Of a stretch of DNA of 64,000 nucleotides, positions 60,236 through 64,000 are shown piece by piece (within the stretch, counting starts at the first letter, position 1; the number at the start of each line of letters is the position of its first letter). This stretch comes from Sediminicoccus sp. KRV36 (lineage in GTDB: Bacteria > Pseudomonadota > Alphaproteobacteria > Acetobacterales > Acetobacteraceae), in assembly GCF_023243115.1 (NCBI RefSeq), contig NZ_CP085081.1:1984001-2048000 (forward strand), in the 5' to 3' direction. The notes beneath the pieces are model-generated. The model ran no database searches and had not been told where the DNA came from. It worked only from the letters and a program-made list of their open reading frames with translations. A program made the translations under genes and the position numbers.

Positions 60236-61278
60236 CAACGCCCCACCTCGCCATCACCATGGGGGATCCGGCGGGCATCGGCCCTGAGATCATCGTCAAG
60301 GCATGCGCTGCGCTGCACGAACGCATCGCTGCCGGCGCGCTGCGTCTGCTGGTGATCGGCAGCGGCGCTGCGCTGGAGCGCGCACGCCACGCGCTGGCGC
60401 CCGGGCTCGCCTTCCCCGAGGTGACGACAGAGCTGCGCGACTGGCCGGCCTTGGCCTTCCTCCAGGCCGGCGCGGAAGGTGCTGCGATCCTGCCGGGCGT
60501 GCTGAGCGCCGATGGCGGCCGCTTCGCCTATCTGGCGATCGAACAGGGCGTGCGCCTGGCGCAGTCTGGCCGTGTCGGCGCCATCGTCACGGCGCCGCTG
60601 AACAAGGAAGCGCTGAACAAGGCGGGCTACCATTACGCCGGGCATACCGAGATGCTGGCGGAACTCACGGGCGTGAAGGGCAGCGTAATGCTGCTTGCGC
60701 ATGGCAATATGCGCGTCAGCCACGTCACCACCCATTGCGCGTTGGAGGATGTGCCCAAGCGCGTCACGCCGGAACGCATACGGCTGGTGCTGGACCTGAC
60801 GCAGCAGGCGCTGCGTGGCCTCGGTATCGAGAAGCCCCATATCGCCGTCGCCGCGCTGAACCCGCATGCCGGCGAGGGCGGGCTGTTCGGCCGGCAGGAT
60901 ATCGATGTCGTGGCGCCCACCATCGCGCAAGCAGTGGCCGACGGCATGCACGTCACCGGCCCGGTGCCGGGCGATACCGTCTTCGTCAAGCTGCGCGCGG
61001 GCCAGTTCGATGCCGTGGTCGCGATGTATCACGACCAGGGGCATATTCCGGTCAAGCTGCTGGGCTTCCATGTCGATCCCGCCACGGGGAAGTGGGATGC
61101 GCTGTCGGGCGTGAACATCACCCTTGGGCTGCCCGTGATCCGCACCTCTGTTGATCACGGCACTGCCTTCGACATCGCCGGCCAGGGCATCGCCAGCGAG
61201 CGCAGCCTGATCGAGGCCATCGAATACGCCGAATTGCTCGCCGCGCATCGCAGCCGCGCCACGAAAGCCGCCGCATGA
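60232..61278 (+). CDS. pdxA2: PdxA2-type 4-phosphate dehydrogenase
   Basis: 348 residues. PdxA family: ITMGDPAGIGPEIIVKA, VTAPLNKEALNKAGYHYAGHTE (metal His), LVLDLTQQALRGLGI, HAGEGGLFGRQD and AMYHDQGHIPVKLLGF. Canonical PdxA makes pyridoxal precursors; copies paired with DUF1537 kinases oxidise and decarboxylate 4-phosphothreonate or -erythronate to dihydroxyacetone phosphate. Overlaps both neighbours by four bases, so the catabolic role is favoured. Confidence 0.92.
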   Translation: MTTPHLAITMGDPAGIGPEIIVKACAALHERIAAGALRLLVIGSGAALERARHALAPGLAFPEVTTELRDWPALAFLQAGAEGAAILPGVLSADGGRFAYLAIEQGVRLAQSGRVGAIVTAPLNKEALNKAGYHYAGHTEMLAELTGVKGSVMLLAHGNMRVSHVTTHCALEDVPKRVTPERIRLVLDLTQQALRGLGIEKPHIAVAALNPHAGEGGLFGRQDIDVVAPTIAQAVADGMHVTGPVPGDTVFVKLRAGQFDAVVAMYHDQGHIPVKLLGFHVDPATGKWDALSGVNITLGLPVIRTSVDHGTAFDIAGQGIASERSLIEAIEYAELLAAHRSRATKAAA

Positions 61279-62396
61279 CCGACCTGCTTCGCCCTATCGA
61301 CATTGACCGTCCGGCGCGCATCGCCTTTGGCCCAGGCCAGGTGGCGAGCATCGGCGCCTGGGCACGCGAGAGGGGCATCACGCGCAGCCTGGTCATCGCC
61401 GGCGGATTCAATGCGGCGCGTATCGACCTCCTCGGCCTGCCGGGCGAGGTGACGGTATTCGGGGAGGTGAAGCCGGAGCCGGATATCCCGAACCTCGACG
61501 CTGCGCTGGCCCTGGCCGAGCGCGTGCAGCCGCAGCTGGTCGTGGGCTTCGGCGGCGGCAGCGCGATGGACCTCGCGAAGCTTGTCGCCGTGCTGCCAGG
61601 CAGCGGGCAGACGCTGCACGAGGTGGTCGGGCCAGAGAAGGTCGCTGGCCGGCGCGTGGCGCTGGCGCAGGTGGCAACCACCTCCGGCACGGGCAGCGAG
61701 GCCGGGTCGCGCTCGTTGGTGACAGACCCCGCGACGCAGAACAAGCTCGCGGTGCAGAGCCGGCACATGATCGCTGACCTTGCGGTGGTGGATCCCGACC
61801 TGACACTGAGCGTGCCCGCTTCGGTGACGGCGGCAACCGGCGTCGATGCGCTGGCCCATTGCGCCGAGGCCTTCACCAGCCGCAAGTCGCACCCCACGAT
61901 CGACCTCTACGCGCTGGAGGGCATCCGCCTGGTTGGCCGCTTCTTGGCGCGCGCCGTGGCCGATGGCAGCGACCGCGAGGCGCGGGCCGGGCTTGCGCTC
62001 GCCTCGCTCTACGGCGGCTTCTGCCTGGGGCCGGTGAACACCACGGCGGGGCACGCGGTGGCCTATCCGCTCGGTACCCGGCACCACGTCGCGCATGGCC
62101 TGGCCTGCGCAGTGATCTTTCCGCACACACTGGCGTTCAACGCATCCGTGGTGCCGGCGAAGACGGCGCTGGTGCTCGATGCGCTTGGGCTTGCTGGCGC
62201 GCGCGACGTGCTGGCAACGACCCATGGCTGGTGCGCCGCACTCGGCATCCAGATGCGGCTATCCGCCCTCGGCGTGCCCGAGGATGACCTGCCCGTCATG
62301 GCGACGGAGGCGCATGCCATCCGCCGCCTGCTCGACAACAATCCGCGTGAGATGAGCCAGGACGACATCCTCGCCATCTATCGCGCTGCCTTTTGA
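61275..62396 (+). CDS. Iron-containing alcohol dehydrogenase family protein
   Basis: 373 residues. NAD-binding VVGFGGGSAMDLAKLVAV, then TTSGTGSEAGSRSLVTD and metal ligands in ATGVDALAHCAEAF and AGHAVAYPLGTRHHVAHGLA. Group III alcohol dehydrogenases act on many alcohols and hydroxy acids; the operon suggests a sugar acid or its aldehyde. Overlaps pdxA2 by four bases; the next gene starts 11 bases after its stop. Confidence 0.92.
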   Translation: MTDLLRPIDIDRPARIAFGPGQVASIGAWARERGITRSLVIAGGFNAARIDLLGLPGEVTVFGEVKPEPDIPNLDAALALAERVQPQLVVGFGGGSAMDLAKLVAVLPGSGQTLHEVVGPEKVAGRRVALAQVATTSGTGSEAGSRSLVTDPATQNKLAVQSRHMIADLAVVDPDLTLSVPASVTAATGVDALAHCAEAFTSRKSHPTIDLYALEGIRLVGRFLARAVADGSDREARAGLALASLYGGFCLGPVNTTAGHAVAYPLGTRHHVAHGLACAVIFPHTLAFNASVVPAKTALVLDALGLAGARDVLATTHGWCAALGIQMRLSALGVPEDDLPVMATEAHAIRRLLDNNPREMSQDDILAIYRAAF

Positions 62397-62406
62397 GGAA
62401 ACATCC

Positions 62407-63603
62407 ATGCCCGACGCCGGCGTGCCAGACACTGGAATAATAGACCGCCCTGAAATCCTGGGTCCCGCGCCGGGCGACCCCGCGCGCATCGAGGCCTTCA
62501 TTCCTACCCCTTGCGTGCAGAACCACGCCGCCTTCCTGCTGCCGCTGTCCGGCGGCGAGATGGGTTGCGTGTGGTTCGGCGGCACGCAGGAGGGCGTGCC
62601 GGACATCTCGGTGCATTTCTCACGCCTCGAAGCTGGGGCGGATCGCTGGTCGCCGGCGGAGCGCCTGTCGGACGACGCCACCAGGTCCGAGCAGAATCCG
62701 TTGCTGTTCCACGCGCCGGGCGGATGGCTGTGGCTGCTATGGACGGCGCAGGTCTCCGGCAACCAGGATACCGCGATCATTCGCCGCCGCATCTCGGCGG
62801 ATGGCGGGCGCAGCTGGGGTCCCATCGAAACGTTGTTCGGCGAGCAGCCAGGCTTCGGCACCTTCATCCGCAGTCCGATCGTGGTGCTGGACAATGGCGA
62901 CTGGCTGCTGCCGATCTGGCGATGTACCAAGCCGCCGGCCGGTGCCTGGACCGGCGACCTCGATACCAGCTCGGTGATGATCTCATCCGATGCTGGCGCG
63001 ACCTGGACCGAGCATGCGGTGCCCGGCAGCACGGGCTGCGTGCATATGAGCATCGTGGATTTGCGTGACGGCACGCTGGTTGCGTTCTACCGCAGCCGCT
63101 GGGCGGATTCGATCCATGTCGCCCGTTCGTCGGATGGCGGTCGCAGCTGGTCTGCGCCGGTGCCGACGGAGCTGCCGAACAACAATTCCTCGGTGATGGC
63201 GACGCGGCTCGCGGATGGACGCCTCGCGATGGTCTACAACCATTCCAGCGCGGCGGATGCGACCGGGCGGCGCCTGTCGCTCTACGATGACATCGGTGGC
63301 GAGGACCTTGCCCCCGCCGCACCCTCCTCGGGCCGCGGCGCATTCTGGGGTGCGCCGCGCGCGCCGATGACGCTGGCGCTATCCGCCGATCTGGGTCGGA
63401 CCTGGCCGCTGCGGCGCAACCTCGAGACCGGCGATGGCTACTGCCTGACCAACAACTCGAAGGACCGGCTGAACCGGGAATTCTCCTACCCGTCCTTGTG
63501 CCAGACGCCGGACGGAGCACTGCACATCGCCTACACCTATTGGCGCCAGGCCATCAAATATGTGCGCGTGGCGCCGGATTGGGCGGCGGGAGAAGGCGCA
63601 TGA
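62407..63603 (+). CDS. BNR/Asp-box sialidase-like protein
   Basis: 398 residues. Four Asp-box motifs are visible: SADGGRSW, SSDAGATW, SSDGGRSW and SADLGRTW, typical of a six-bladed sialidase propeller. N-terminal CVWFGGTQEGVPDISVHFSR and ESPFV-like FIRSPIVVLDNGDWLLPIW are common in the sialidase_2 group. No signal peptide, so it probably acts in the cytoplasm on an imported glycoside. Its place beside a DapA-family gene recalls sialic or ulosonic acid catabolism, but the true substrate is unknown. Confidence 0.82.
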   Translation: MPDAGVPDTGIIDRPEILGPAPGDPARIEAFIPTPCVQNHAAFLLPLSGGEMGCVWFGGTQEGVPDISVHFSRLEAGADRWSPAERLSDDATRSEQNPLLFHAPGGWLWLLWTAQVSGNQDTAIIRRRISADGGRSWGPIETLFGEQPGFGTFIRSPIVVLDNGDWLLPIWRCTKPPAGAWTGDLDTSSVMISSDAGATWTEHAVPGSTGCVHMSIVDLRDGTLVAFYRSRWADSIHVARSSDGGRSWSAPVPTELPNNNSSVMATRLADGRLAMVYNHSSAADATGRRLSLYDDIGGEDLAPAAPSSGRGAFWGAPRAPMTLALSADLGRTWPLRRNLETGDGYCLTNNSKDRLNREFSYPSLCQTPDGALHIAYTYWRQAIKYVRVAPDWAAGEGA

Positions 63604-64000
63604 CCGCGCTGCATCCACGCGGCGTGTTCAGCGCCGCGCTGACGCCGATCTCCGAAGCCTTCGCCCCGGACCACGCGCTTTTCGTCACCCATTGCCGGCG
63701 GCTGCTGGCGGAGGGCTGCGACGGCATCGCCATGCTCGGCACCACGGGCGAGGCGAACTCTTTCGCCAACGACGAACGCCGAGCTTTGCTGGAGGCCGTG
63801 GTCGCCGCTGGCATCGCACCGGACCGGCTGCTGCCCGGCACCGGCGTCGCCGCGCTGAGCGAGACGGTAGCGCTGACCCGGCACGCGCTGTCGCTCGGCG
63901 TGACCACGGTCGTGATTCTGCCGCCCTTCTACTACAAGGGCGTCACCGAGGATGGCCTCTTCGCCGCCTATGCCGAGGTGGTGGAGCGCCTGGCCGATCC
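63600..64000 (+). CDS. DapA-family aldolase/synthase, N-terminal part (runs off window)
   Basis: First ~133 residues. GVFSAALTPISEAFAPDHAL, CDGIAMLGTTGEANSF (the GTTGE carboxylate-binding loop) and PPFYYKGVTEDGLFAAYAEV match the dihydrodipicolinate synthase/N-acetylneuraminate lyase superfamily. The catalytic Lys lies beyond the window. In this operon a 2-oxo acid aldolase or lyase is more likely than lysine biosynthesis. Overlaps the sialidase-like gene by four bases. Confidence 0.88.
   Translation, partial: MTALHPRGVFSAALTPISEAFAPDHALFVTHCRRLLAEGCDGIAMLGTTGEANSFANDERRALLEAVVAAGIAPDRLLPGTGVAALSETVALTRHALSLGVTTVVILPPFYYKGVTEDGLFAAYAEVVERLAD

Overview
The window is GC-rich, densely packed DNA with very short intergenic gaps and many 4-base stop/start overlaps. 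The gene content points to an alphaproteobacterium, most likely Acetobacteraceae (Roseomonas-like): an MmcB-family nuclease, several orphan tripartite-tricarboxylate (Bug/TctC) binding proteins, GPP34/GOLPH3-like proteins and a complete kdp locus. This placement is inferred from content, not from a marker gene. I saw no rRNA, tRNA, CRISPR array, insertion sequence or phage module.

Layout. 1-8.5 kb: the 5' end of malate synthase G, gamma-glutamyltransferase, two GPP34 paralogues, a DUF1254/DUF1214 secreted protein, a Bug protein, an orphan RutA-type pyrimidine oxygenase, and a small block with a metallopeptidase, pterin dehydratase and MmcB. 8.5-20.1 kb: the most unusual region. A Crp/Fnr regulator and a PF04392 binding protein face a nine-gene operon of four tandem binding-protein genes (the fourth internally deleted), a periplasmic-sensing histidine kinase, a receiver protein, a receiver-adenylate/guanylate cyclase, a SulP anion transporter carrying STAS and cyclic-nucleotide-binding domains, and an HD protein. 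A CRP-geometry palindrome lies between the two arms. 20.1-28.6 kb: arsenic and metal resistance. An ArsR-ArsC fusion, GAPDH and ArsJ run leftwards; ArsR, an ArsP-like permease, a small thioredoxin and a P1B-4-like ATPase run rightwards; a MipA/OmpV protein follows on the opposite strand.

28.8-37.4 kb: a TetR regulator divergent from two membrane proteins; a formylglycine-generating enzyme, AraC regulator and sulfatase; a CPA2 antiporter; an outer-membrane barrel protein. 37.6-44.3 kb: SDR, carboxymuconolactone-decarboxylase-like protein, amidohydrolase, Bug protein, CaiB/BaiF CoA-transferase, second Bug protein and IclR, which look like an organic-acid catabolic region. 44.3-47.6 kb: a decayed heavy-metal efflux island: a LysR fragment, an intact RND adaptor, the first 84 codons of a CzcA pump joined to the last ~90 codons of a histidine kinase, and a small HMA metal-binding protein. 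A 19-base element occurs twice here. 47.6-49.1 kb: a DUF305 fragment, folE and a BLUF photoreceptor.

49.3-57.1 kb: kdpFABCDE on the minus strand, led by a 27-residue membrane ORF, with an 11-base-spaced direct repeat upstream as a candidate KdpE site. 57.5-64 kb: an SDR divergent from an IclR-led operon of a four-carbon acid sugar kinase, PdxA2-type dehydrogenase, iron alcohol dehydrogenase, BNR sialidase-like protein and a DapA-family aldolase cut by the window edge. The kinase and PdxA2 pair is known to convert four-carbon acid sugars to dihydroxyacetone phosphate, so the operon probably degrades a sugar acid or its conjugate.
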